A DNA stretch of 5,678 bases from an uncultured Chlorobiota bacterium (GCA_946481475.1 CAMLOB010000298.1:1-5678); one strand, 5' to 3'; shown: positions 1-4,909, numbered from the stretch's first letter. Notes: generated from the letters alone by a model not told the origin. Numbers and translations: made by a program.

Positions 1-35
1 GTTACACTTACTCTGCTCCACGCCTCCCCGCTGAA

Positions 36-56
36 TTCCTTATTTCAGGAAGGCGC
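36..56 (+). promoter_or_regulatory. Ribosome binding site inside a small hairpin
   Basis: The purine-rich AGGAAGG at 47-53 lies just upstream of the ATG at 57 and is the best Shine-Dalgarno seen in the window. TTCCT (36-40) can pair with AGGAA (47-51) across a 6-base loop, which would partly hide the site. The pairing is seen in the sequence. Translational control by it is only an inference, and a 5-bp stem is weak. Confidence 0.35.
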
Positions 57-224
57 ATGATACGACATGTCAAGAGTGTATGCAATTGTTTCACACCCAC
101 CCAGATGTTGGCGTTTTTTGAAAGAATTCAGGAGCAGATGCTGGTGAAAGTCTTTTCAGAATTACCGGATCGTAACAGTAAACTTCATGAACACAATGTA
201 ATGAGAGCCTCCCTCCAGGCATAG
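57..224 (+). CDS. Small hypothetical protein, 55 aa
   Basis: I do not recognise this protein. The frame is open from the left edge (position 3) to the TAG at 222-224. I chose the ATG at 57 because AGGAAGG sits just upstream. The product would be 55 residues and soluble, with no signal peptide or membrane segment. Residues from about 15 to 40 look helical (FTPTQMLAFFERIQEQ and onward), and the tail is rich in charged and polar residues. It has two Cys (residues 9 and 11) near the N-terminus. It ends 18 bases before the palindrome CTCTTAAGAG (239-248) and points towards the LexA-like gene. An alternative is that the frame is the 3' end of a longer gene starting outside the window. The codon make-up looks protein-like, but the length leaves real doubt. 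Confidence 0.4.
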   Translation: MIRHVKSVCNCFTPTQMLAFFERIQEQMLVKVFSELPDRNSKLHEHNVMRASLQA

Positions 225-466
225 GGATCACTGGAATACTCTTAAGAGGTGGTGAATTGTGGGGTATGTTTCAGACCGGCTTCGAGCAGAGATTTTCCAA
301 TCATCATGACGGTTTCTTTATCCCGATTATCCACCTGAAATACACAGATCGGATAGATCCAGATGTTGGTTGTAGACAGTGTGTAAGTGTAACGGGACGC
401 GGCGGGGGTTTCACGAACCCCTCTTCCCTTCAGGGCCGGCGAAACGGGATACCGCAGGGGATACGC

Positions 467-1150
467 TTACCCGAGCCGATACTGGGTTGTGGAGAGAAGA
501 GCGGTCACTCTGCCGAGAACAACAAGATCTTCGACAAAGCATTCGATCGGCGGGTCGGCGGCATTGGCCGAGAGCAACCGGAGTTTCTTTCCGGCAACCA
601 CAATATGCTTCAGGTAGATGTCGCGCCTTTGATATCGGACTGCCATAATGTCTTTCGAGGTGTAGTTGTCCGTCGGAGAGATCTGAACGTGATCGCCGGG
701 ACGAATGCCGTGATCCAGCATCCAGTCTCCGGTCACACGAATAACAAAGTCATCGGACTTCATGTGAAGGATATCCGAGAGATAGGAAACGACGTTCGGT
801 GCTTCCTCAAGAGCCTCCTGAAGGGGTCCTGCAGGAATGACCCCAAGCAACGGCCAGGACTTGCGCCCCAGTCGTTTTGCCTTTTCGGTCAGAAGCCAAC
901 CGGTTCGAATACGTTCACCGAATCGGTTGGAGATCACGTATCCGTTTCTCTCCAGCTCGTGAAGTATTCGTCTGATGTTCCCCTTGGACTTACGGCCTCG
1001 CGACTCGCAGATAGTGGCAACGGTAGGAAAAACAGTGTGGTCTTCAACGTACTCGACGATGAATTTCAGTACTGATTTCTGCTCGCCGGTAAGTACACTT
1101 GAGGACTGAGTATTGAGTACAGGATGTTGGCCGAGAGTGTCATTGCTCAT
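467..1150 (-). CDS. LexA-family transcriptional regulator with catalytic Ser replaced by Trp (predicted non-cleavable)
   Basis: This is a 227-aa LexA/S24-type repressor. Residues about 20-90 form the LexA-like winged helix: LTGEQKSVLKFI, then the recognition region around SRGRKSKGNIRRILHELERNGY. Residues 98-220 are the S24 peptidase/dimerisation domain. The autocleavage Ala-Gly is present (GVIPAGP, A107-G108) and so is the general-base Lys (YLKHI, K181). The nucleophile motif, normally V-x-G-D-S-M, reads VTGDWM, so Trp143 (codon TGG, 722-724) replaces Ser. By family knowledge the protein should bind DNA and dimerise but should not self-cleave. The ATG at 1150 has only a weak GAAG upstream. 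A promoter lies at 1242-1270 with an operator-like palindrome beside it, so autoregulation is plausible. The frame stays open for 75 codons after the TAA, but the protein already ends where LexA does. TCG to TGG is one base change, so a recent mutation or sequence error is also possible. Confidence 0.9.
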   Translation of the reverse strand: MSNDTLGQHPVLNTQSSSVLTGEQKSVLKFIVEYVEDHTVFPTVATICESRGRKSKGNIRRILHELERNGYVISNRFGERIRTGWLLTEKAKRLGRKSWPLLGVIPAGPLQEALEEAPNVVSYLSDILHMKSDDFVIRVTGDWMLDHGIRPGDHVQISPTDNYTSKDIMAVRYQRRDIYLKHIVVAGKKLRLLSANAADPPIECFVEDLVVLGRVTALLSTTQYRLG

Positions 1151-1226
1151 GCTTCACGTCATTTTGTTCAGGACAGTGGATGGCGGGATGAGCAATTATG
1201 GAAGGCGGTTACGCAGTAGACACCAA

Positions 1227-1240
1227 GCCTCAACCGAGGC
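1227..1240 (-). promoter_or_regulatory. Short hairpin at the start of the leader of the Trp-variant LexA-like gene
   Basis: GCCTC-AACC-GAGGC is a perfect 5-bp inverted repeat with a 4-base loop. It lies just downstream of the predicted -10 box, so it would cover the transcription start and first transcribed bases. It could be an operator half pair or a 5' stabilising hairpin. Between it and the start codon a half-copy of the operator motif (GTTACGCA, 1208-1215) also occurs. Confidence 0.3.
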
Positions 1241-1241
1241 G

Positions 1242-1270
1242 AATATACGGTAAGAAGGGGATGTTCACAA
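1242..1270 (-). promoter_or_regulatory. Sigma-70-like promoter for the Trp-variant LexA-like gene
   Basis: On the minus strand a -35 box TTGTGA (1270-1265) and a -10 box TATATT (1247-1242) are separated by exactly 17 bases. The predicted start of transcription is near 1235, giving a leader of about 85 nt to the ATG at 1150. The box match and spacing are good. If the organism is a true Bacteroidota its own promoter consensus differs, and this call would weaken. Confidence 0.5.
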
Positions 1271-1272
1271 GT

Positions 1273-1290
1273 ATTTACGCAATCGTAAAT
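1273..1290. promoter_or_regulatory. Operator-like palindrome ATTTACGCAATCGTAAAT
   Basis: This is a perfect 7-bp inverted repeat (ATTTACG / CGTAAAT) with a 4-base centre, 18 bp in all, a size typical for a dimeric winged-helix repressor. It directly abuts the -35 box of the downstream promoter. A second sequence with the same core is found upstream of the other LexA-like gene (2252-2267): the two 16-mers agree at 11 positions, including TTACGCAA and the TAA on the far side. A single-sided copy (GTTACGCA) is at 1208-1215. Binding by one or both LexA-like proteins is inferred. Confidence 0.5.
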
Positions 1291-1372
1291 CGGTATGCCG
1301 GGATGTGTTCGATCCGGACACTGAATCCGGCACAACAGACATGATCGGGATGGGAAATCACTATCCGGGCAA

Positions 1373-1390
1373 ACAGATCTCCGGATCTGC
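1373..1390 (-). terminator. Weak hairpin downstream of the intact LexA-like gene
   Basis: CAGATC (1374-1379) and GATCTG (1384-1389) form a 6-bp stem with a 4-base loop, extendable by one wobble pair. On the minus strand it is followed by TTTG, only a token T-run. It begins about 30 nt after the stop codon at 1420. A second small inverted repeat (CCGGA/TCCGG, 1314-1330) follows. Together they may end the transcript before the next promoter, but neither is a strong intrinsic terminator. Confidence 0.25.
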
Positions 1391-1419
1391 GGGAAGATCG
1401 CTACCGTGGAAAGCGGTCT

Positions 1420-2061
1420 TCAGGCATCGAATCGTTTGACCGCAAGGGTCGAGAGGAGCACTCCCTGAATAACCACGTCTTCGAGAGGATAGGTCCGTTC
1501 CTCAAAATCCGGATTCTCCGGCACCAGACGAATGGCGTTTTCCTCAAAGAAGATCCGTTTGAGCGTGCCTCCCCCTTCGGACTTCACCCAGACGGCGCAG
1601 ATGTTTCCGTTTTGAGGAGGGAGACCCGGTCGGAGCAGAGCATACTGTCCGGGATAAATCCCCGCACCGGTCATGCTTTCCCCGATAACCGTCAGAAGAT
1701 AATCTCCGTCTCTGGCTTCCGGGAAGATATCGGCCAGATCATGGATCCGGAGCAGTGACAGGCGATATTCCTCCCCTTCCAGAGGATCTCCGGCAACAAT
1801 CTCTCCGCGAAAAAGACGGTGGGGTTGAAGAAGTTTTCTGGCTTCGTCGGTCAGAGCAACGTTTACAGGCGCCCCCCTGCCTAATCGAACGGTCTCAAGG
1901 TACCCCTGCTCTTCAAGCTTGTCTATATACCGATAGGCTGTAGCCGAAGGCAATTGCTCCAGCAACCGGGGCATAACCGTCCCGGTCCGAAACGTATCCT
2001 CTTCAAGAACCGTTCCGACGTGCATCAGAAAATCCAGCTGGGACTTTGTCAAGGTCTTCAC
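1420..2061 (-). CDS. LexA-family transcriptional repressor with intact Ser/Lys dyad
   Basis: From the chosen GTG start the product is 213 aa, the usual LexA size. Residues 1-80 form a winged helix: LTKSQLDFL, a helix-turn-helix ending in SATAYRYIDKLEEQGYL, then a wing around RLGRGAPVNVALT. The S24 domain follows with Ala90-Gly91 at the cleavage site (GEIVAGDP), nucleophile Ser129 in VIGESM and Lys168 in GGTLKRI. All three elements needed for RecA-stimulated self-cleavage are there, so it should be a damage-sensitive repressor, though its targets are not known. The start is a judgement: the frame runs up to an ATG at 2145, but the 28 upstream codons do not look like LexA and overlap a promoter-like sequence. 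GTG at 2061 sits right before the first LexA helix. No Shine-Dalgarno is seen there. It is divergent from the Trp-variant paralogue in sequence and lies upstream of it on the same strand. Confidence 0.9.
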   Translation of the reverse strand: MKTLTKSQLDFLMHVGTVLEEDTFRTGTVMPRLLEQLPSATAYRYIDKLEEQGYLETVRLGRGAPVNVALTDEARKLLQPHRLFRGEIVAGDPLEGEEYRLSLLRIHDLADIFPEARDGDYLLTVIGESMTGAGIYPGQYALLRPGLPPQNGNICAVWVKSEGGGTLKRIFFEENAIRLVPENPDFEERTYPLEDVVIQGVLLSTLAVKRFDA

Positions 2062-2073
2062 TACAAGACAAAC

Positions 2074-2102
2074 AGAATATATGGTTAGAAAAAGCCGATC
2101 AA
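2074..2102 (-). promoter_or_regulatory. Possible promoter giving a near-leaderless transcript of the intact LexA-like gene
   Basis: On the minus strand TTGATC (2102-2097) and TATTCT (2079-2074) are 17 bases apart; an overlapping TATATT (2081-2076) is also there with a shorter spacer. Transcription would begin near 2067, about 6 nt before the GTG at 2061. That would explain the absence of a ribosome binding site. The boxes are imperfect, so this is a moderate to weak call. Confidence 0.35.
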
Positions 2103-2142
2103 ATTGAAGGGAATGCCGGCGGTATAAAAACTTTGCGGGAAT

Positions 2143-2220
2143 CAAAAACGCAGTTTTTCATCTATTCCTCGTCGGGGAGAAGCCCGACGCATCAATAACA
2201 GCAACAAGTACGCGTTTTTG
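2143..2220. repeat. Nested inverted repeats upstream of the intact LexA-like gene
   Basis: CAAAAACGC at 2143-2151 is matched by its reverse complement GCGTTTTTG at 2212-2220. Within this lies a 7-bp hairpin, CGTCGGG (2170-2176) with CCCGACG (2183-2189). In addition AAAAAC-GCA-GTTTTT at 2144-2158 is itself a small palindrome, so the left arm has two possible partners. This could be a folded leader RNA with alternative pairings, or DNA sites for a dimeric regulator. No T-run follows, so it does not look like a terminator. Confidence 0.35.
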
Positions 2221-2251
2221 GTGACATCAAAGACACTGCACCAGGCAGTTT

Positions 2252-2267
2252 GTTACGCAAATATAAC
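2252..2267. promoter_or_regulatory. Second operator-like site GTTACGCAAATATAAC
   Basis: GTTA and TAAC are inverted around an 8-base centre. The left 9 bases (TTACGCAA plus flank) match the palindrome at 1273-1290 almost exactly and the geometry is the same. It lies about 190 bases upstream of the GTG of the intact LexA-like gene and within the leader expected from the promoter at 2411-2440. This copy is less symmetric than the first, as expected for a weaker site. Confidence 0.4.
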
Positions 2268-2287
2268 GATTGGCCTCCAGAATGAGT

Positions 2288-2300
2288 CCCCCCCCCCCCC
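2288..2300. repeat. Homopolymer run of 13 C
   Basis: Thirteen consecutive C are seen on the plus strand (G on the minus). Runs of this length are rare outside slippage-prone contingency loci. It is not inside a called gene, and lies between the minus-strand promoter candidate (2411-2440) and the operator-like site (2252-2267). Length change could alter promoter to operator spacing or leader folding. The exact length is also the base count most prone to sequencing error. Confidence 0.85.
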
Positions 2301-2410
2301 ACCTAACAGCAATCCTGAGAAGTCACAAGAAGGCCCCACAAGTATGGAGAACCTGTGACGTGCCGCTCATGAGGTTCGGCTTTGCTCTCTCCTCCGGCTT
2401 CCGATCATCC

Positions 2411-2440
2411 TGAATAAAAAAAAGACTCGTATCTTGTCAA
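2411..2440 (-). promoter_or_regulatory. Sigma-70-like promoter candidate with consensus -35
   Basis: On the minus strand a perfect TTGACA (2440-2435) is followed after 18 bases by TATTCA (2416-2411). The spacer holds a run of T. Transcription would start near 2404 and move towards the intact LexA-like gene, giving a leader of about 340 nt that includes the G-run, the operator-like site and the inverted repeats. No gene of its own is seen directly downstream, so a long leader or a small RNA are both possible. Confidence 0.4.
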
Positions 2441-2682
2441 CGCTTATTGAGTCGAGTTGCCCCTTACGGAACCATCAGACACCATGTATTCCGTCAGCTT
2501 CGGTTTGCTCGCCACAAGTCCCGTTTCTTCTTCCCGATCGTTGACCTTTTCACCTGTAGCGGAACCACTACATTCTCCCGACCGGACCAGTATACTCGCT
2601 TCTTCAGCGCAACATGCACTCACCTTGCTCTGGATAGAGGGCCACGTTACCATCATACCTTTCCGTTAGCTCAGCAACGACA

Positions 2683-3234
2683 ATGGATTACTCTCTCGGT
2701 ATGGATATAGCCTATTCGGCGATTGTCGAAAGTTCCGAAGCCATTGTGCAGCTTCTGGAAATCCGTTCACGGCTTCACTGCTTTCTTTTCAAGTTCGGTA
2801 TTCAGTTCGAAGAACCGCGGTCGAGCGCTGGACTGGCCAGTCATCGCCTGAGGGTTTCGGGCGACGAATTCACCCCACACTCGTCCGGGTATGCTGACGA
2901 TATAGAAAATCTCTCCAACCAGATCCGCTCCTGCGTCACACATGCACTCGCGATGTTCATCACTGAAGAGGGCCGGACTCCCCACCGGATGATCCGACAT
3001 TGGGATACGGCCCGGAGGGCGCAACGGCGGGCCCTCTTCACCGCACAACTCATAGATCGGAAGTCATTGGTCGGCGATGTTGATCTCGCAGTTGCCTCGG
3101 TGCCGGAATTCTATTCGTTCCACGAAATGATCAGGCTGATCGACCGCATCGAGCGTGAGTTACAGGAAGCGCGGGAACTCCTAGTACATATTGCGCGAAC
3201 ATTGTCCGGACAATTAACAACCAACATGAACTGA
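2683..3234 (+). CDS. Hypothetical protein, 183 aa, mostly helical
   Basis: I do not recognise this family. The frame is clear of stops for 184 codons and its codon use resembles the integrase. No signal peptide or membrane segment is seen. Residues 8-36 and 68-95 are probably helical, 97-125 are rich in Arg and His (TPHRMIRHWDTARRAQRR), and 143-176 form a charged amphipathic helix (HEMIRLIDRIERELQEAREL) that could be a coiled coil. The basic middle and C-terminal helix would suit a small nucleic-acid-binding or partner protein, but this is a guess. Two starts are close, ATG at 2683 and ATG at 2701, neither with a clear ribosome binding site; I list the longer. An in-frame TAG at 2635 limits any upstream extension. 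It stands alone between the regulators and the integrase, on the integrase strand, 388 bases ahead of it. It may be an accessory gene of the element. Confidence 0.65.
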   Translation: MDYSLGMDIAYSAIVESSEAIVQLLEIRSRLHCFLFKFGIQFEEPRSSAGLASHRLRVSGDEFTPHSSGYADDIENLSNQIRSCVTHALAMFITEEGRTPHRMIRHWDTARRAQRRALFTAQLIDRKSLVGDVDLAVASVPEFYSFHEMIRLIDRIERELQEARELLVHIARTLSGQLTTNMN

Positions 3235-3395
3235 CAAACCGGCAATAGAGTCGAACGTTCGGATGCCGTCCAGCCTTCTTCCATCGTAGTCCGAACCGTC
3301 GATCAAGGCGGCCCCCCGCAACCGGGACCTTGCATCCGGCGTCCTTACATGCCCTCGTTAAAGATTTGCTACCGCAATGGATACTGCAGAAACAC

Positions 3396-3430
3396 GAAAT
3401 CCCCGAAATCTATGTGATTTCGAGGATTCC
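3396..3430. repeat. 15-bp inverted repeat with 5-base spacer, possible recombinase core site
   Basis: GAAATCCCCGAAATC (3396-3410) and GATTTCGAGGATTCC (3416-3430) are inverted repeats matching at 13 of 15 positions around TATGT. Two arms facing each other over a short spacer is the layout of a tyrosine recombinase core site. As RNA on the minus strand both mismatches become G-U pairs, so a 15-bp hairpin is also possible. No T-run follows on either strand, which argues against a terminator. It lies about 190 bases before the integrase start. Confidence 0.4.
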
Positions 3431-3573
3431 AGTACACCCGAGAGGAATCAACGAGATATTCCCGAACAAGTTTACGTACGCTTTGGCAGGCGATCAGGTG
3501 CCGTTTTTCTCATTTTTCCACGGGTGCTCACGTGTCGAGATACAGCCCGAACCGTATGGCGTCGGGACTTTGA

Positions 3574-3593
3574 CACCCCAGGTGGCACCCCAG
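3574..3593 (+). repeat. Direct repeat pair CACCCCAG, 12-bp period
   Basis: CACCCCAG occurs at 3574-3581 and 3586-3593, extending to CACCCCAGGT and CACCCCAGAT. The period is 12 bp and the pair ends 29 bases before the integrase ATG. Short direct repeats here could be arm-type sites for the integrase N-terminal domain or an operator for its gene. Only two copies are seen. Confidence 0.3.
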
Positions 3594-3622
3594 ATTGTAC
3601 CGTCATAACCCTGAGATCGACC

Positions 3623-4858
3623 ATGAACAAAGTCACCTTTTTGTTGAAACGTCCGAGCAGCAATACGCCGCAAGCCGTCTTTGCGCAGTTCCGTACCGGC
3701 GGGGGCAGGTTGAAGATCTATACCGGTCTCACCGTCCATCCCAGACACTGGGACAAACGACCAAGCAAACAACGGGTGAAGCCCTCGGTCACCAATGCCG
3801 CCGTCTACAATGCCCTGCTCGACAGCATTGAAGCAGACCTCAAGAGCATCGTTGCCGAGCTGATGAAAGCCCGCATTGAGCCGACACCCGAACTGGTCAA
3901 GAGCCGGTTTGAGGCAATGATTCAGCGCGATGCTTCCAGATCGGGCGACAAGTCCCTGCCGGACTTCTTCGACGAGTGGATCGAACAGTCCCGCAATACC
4001 AAGACCGAACAGACCCTGAAGCTCTACCAGTCGGTCGGGAAGCGATTGAAGGAGTATGCAGACGACCGGGGTGCGCTGCTCACATTCGACAGGATGGACA
4101 GAGAGTTCGTCAACAGCTTCACCGACTACCTGATCCGCATCAAGAACATGCAGAACTCGACGGTCTGGCACAACGTGAAGACCTGGAAGGCGTTCATGCG
4201 ATGGGCGGTCGACCGAGGGTTGACCTCGAACCGCGAATATGAACGTATAACCAAGAAGGACTTCAACGTCCACCCTCCCGTTCCGGTTCGCCTCTCTGAG
4301 GAGGAGCTGTCACGACTTGCGCAGATTGATCTGGCAAGCCTTCCGTATCTGGAGAATGCACGGAATCTGTTTCTGTTGCAGTGCTGTCTGGGCGTGCGGG
4401 TGAGCGATCTGCTGAAGATCGTCGCAAACCTTGCTTCGTACCGGGACGGGAAGTTCATCCGGATTACTACACAGAAAAACCGAAAAGCCGTCGTGATTCC
4501 CCTCACTCCGATGGCAAGAAAGATTCTTGACGATAGAGAGAATCTTCACCCGATCAGCGACATCAAGCTGAACAAGTATATCAAGGAGGTGGCCAGGCGT
4601 GCCGGACTGGACCGCTTGATTACACAGGCGGAGTATCGTGGAATGGAGAGAAAGGATCGGACCATGCCGTTGCATGAGGACATTTCCAGTCACTGTGCCA
4701 AGAGAACGTTTGTCTCTCTGATGGCGGCAAAGGGCGTTTCGCGGGCGGTCATCAAGGCAATTACCGGGAACACCGATGCAACGCTTGACAGATATCTGAA
4801 GCTGGATGAAGCGGAAATTTCACGAGAGATGGAGAAAGCGGCCGACCTGCTGACATAG
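3623..4858 (+). CDS. Tyrosine recombinase (phage/mobile-element integrase), variant active site
   Basis: The 411-aa product cuts and rejoins DNA at attachment sites through a covalent phosphotyrosine intermediate. Domains: arm-type DNA-binding N-terminus (about 1-100, with KIYTGLTVHPRHWD), SAM-like core-binding domain (about 112-205), catalytic domain (about 222-405). Catalytic positions seen: Arg259 (GVRVSDLL), Lys285 (TTQKNRK), His357 (SSHCAKRTF) and nucleophile Tyr391 (LDRYLKL). Two positions depart from consensus: the second Arg of H-x-x-R is Lys360, and the His/Trp before Tyr (normally GH) is Asn383 in TGN. Lys285 could also be Lys288. The ATG at 3623 is chosen because MNKVTFLLKRP is the usual beginning of this family; the frame is open to 3377 but the extra 82 codons do not look conserved in kind. 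Upstream only a weak GAG is seen. The length fits the family, so the gene is complete. Whether the two changes permit activity is unknown. Confidence 0.9.
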   Translation: MNKVTFLLKRPSSNTPQAVFAQFRTGGGRLKIYTGLTVHPRHWDKRPSKQRVKPSVTNAAVYNALLDSIEADLKSIVAELMKARIEPTPELVKSRFEAMIQRDASRSGDKSLPDFFDEWIEQSRNTKTEQTLKLYQSVGKRLKEYADDRGALLTFDRMDREFVNSFTDYLIRIKNMQNSTVWHNVKTWKAFMRWAVDRGLTSNREYERITKKDFNVHPPVPVRLSEEELSRLAQIDLASLPYLENARNLFLLQCCLGVRVSDLLKIVANLASYRDGKFIRITTQKNRKAVVIPLTPMARKILDDRENLHPISDIKLNKYIKEVARRAGLDRLITQAEYRGMERKDRTMPLHEDISSHCAKRTFVSLMAAKGVSRAVIKAITGNTDATLDRYLKLDEAEISREMEKAADLLT

Positions 4859-4866
4859 AGCAAAAT

Positions 4867-4904
4867 GATCAGCCCCGACCGGTGGTGTCCGGTCGGGACT
4901 GATC
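4867..4904. terminator. Strong hairpin between convergent genes, probable bidirectional terminator
   Basis: Arms at 4867-4882 and 4889-4904 pair over 16 positions with a single C-A mismatch and a 6-base loop (TGGTGT). The stem is GC-rich. On the minus strand it is followed by ATTTT, a fair T-run; on the plus strand there is none. It starts 8 bases after the integrase stop and lies just beyond the TAG that ends the reading frame of the gene to the right, so it suits both. Confidence 0.7.
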
Positions 4905-4909
4905 GTTCA

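Larger units (their letters stand above)
1..393. repeat. 11-bp inverted repeat pair and 11-bp direct repeat pair around the small left-end gene
   Basis: GTTACACTTAC is found at 1-11 on the plus strand and again in inverted orientation at 383-393. Separately, CCAGATGTTGG is repeated directly at 101-111 and 359-369. The inverted pair flanks the small gene at 57-224, so the ends of a short non-autonomous element are possible. Because the left copy lies exactly at the window edge, its full length and any target duplication cannot be seen. Arms of 11 bp are short and chance is not excluded. Confidence 0.2.
2062..2682. other. Long region without a convincing gene
   Basis: About 620 bases separate the intact LexA-like gene from the 183-aa gene. 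Several short open frames exist near 2444-2669 on both strands. They overlap one another, lack ribosome binding sites and are poor in recognisable protein features, so I do not call them. What is visible: a promoter-like sequence at 2074-2102, inverted repeats at 2143-2220, an operator-like sequence at 2252-2267, a run of 13 C at 2288-2300, GTCACA/TGTGAC arms around 2315-2360, and a candidate minus-strand promoter at 2411-2440. A regulatory region or an untranslated RNA is possible. Confidence 0.5.
3235..3622 (+). other. Gap upstream of the integrase with repeat structures
   Basis: Two frames are open across much of this stretch. One runs into the integrase from 3377; the other, 3330-3608, would encode about 92 aa from a TTG. 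Neither has a ribosome binding site or resembles a known domain, so I treat the stretch as non-coding with modest certainty. It holds a perfect 10-bp palindrome CGAACGTTCG (3252-3261), a 15-bp imperfect inverted repeat (3396-3430) and a direct repeat pair (3574-3593). Such a cluster next to an integrase is where an attachment site and its accessory sites would be expected. Confidence 0.4.

Noticed and set aside
242..466. 75 open codons in the same frame after the TAA of the Trp-variant LexA-like gene, including a possible 30-codon ORF from GTG 334
   Set aside because: The protein before the TAA already ends at the normal LexA length, the possible starts have no ribosome binding site, and an open stretch of this size can arise by chance.
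257..1075. 272-codon open frame on the plus strand
   Set aside because: It lies antisense to the well-supported LexA-like gene; the translation shows no domain and is explained by the opposite strand.
2170..2189. CGTCGGG/CCCGACG hairpin as an intrinsic terminator
   Set aside because: No T-run follows on either strand.
2444..2710. Three overlapping open frames of 70-87 codons on both strands
   Set aside because: They overlap one another, have no ribosome binding sites and show low-complexity Ser/Thr-rich translations without recognisable domains. One of them could still be real, but I cannot support it.
3252..3261. CGAACGTTCG as a Gram-positive type LexA box
   Set aside because: That box needs four bases between GAAC and GTTC. 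Here the halves touch, so only a palindrome is recorded.
3330..3608. 92-codon open frame from a TTG upstream of the integrase
   Set aside because: The translation is fairly protein-like, but the start is weak, no domain is recognised and the interval carries the repeat structures expected of a recombination region.
3377..3622. 82-codon N-terminal extension of the integrase
   Set aside because: The family begins with an arm-binding domain that starts at MNKVTF; the extension has no match to this and overlaps repeats.
3494..4273. 259-codon open frame on the minus strand within the integrase
   Set aside because: Antisense shadow of the integrase, which has clear domains and catalytic residues.
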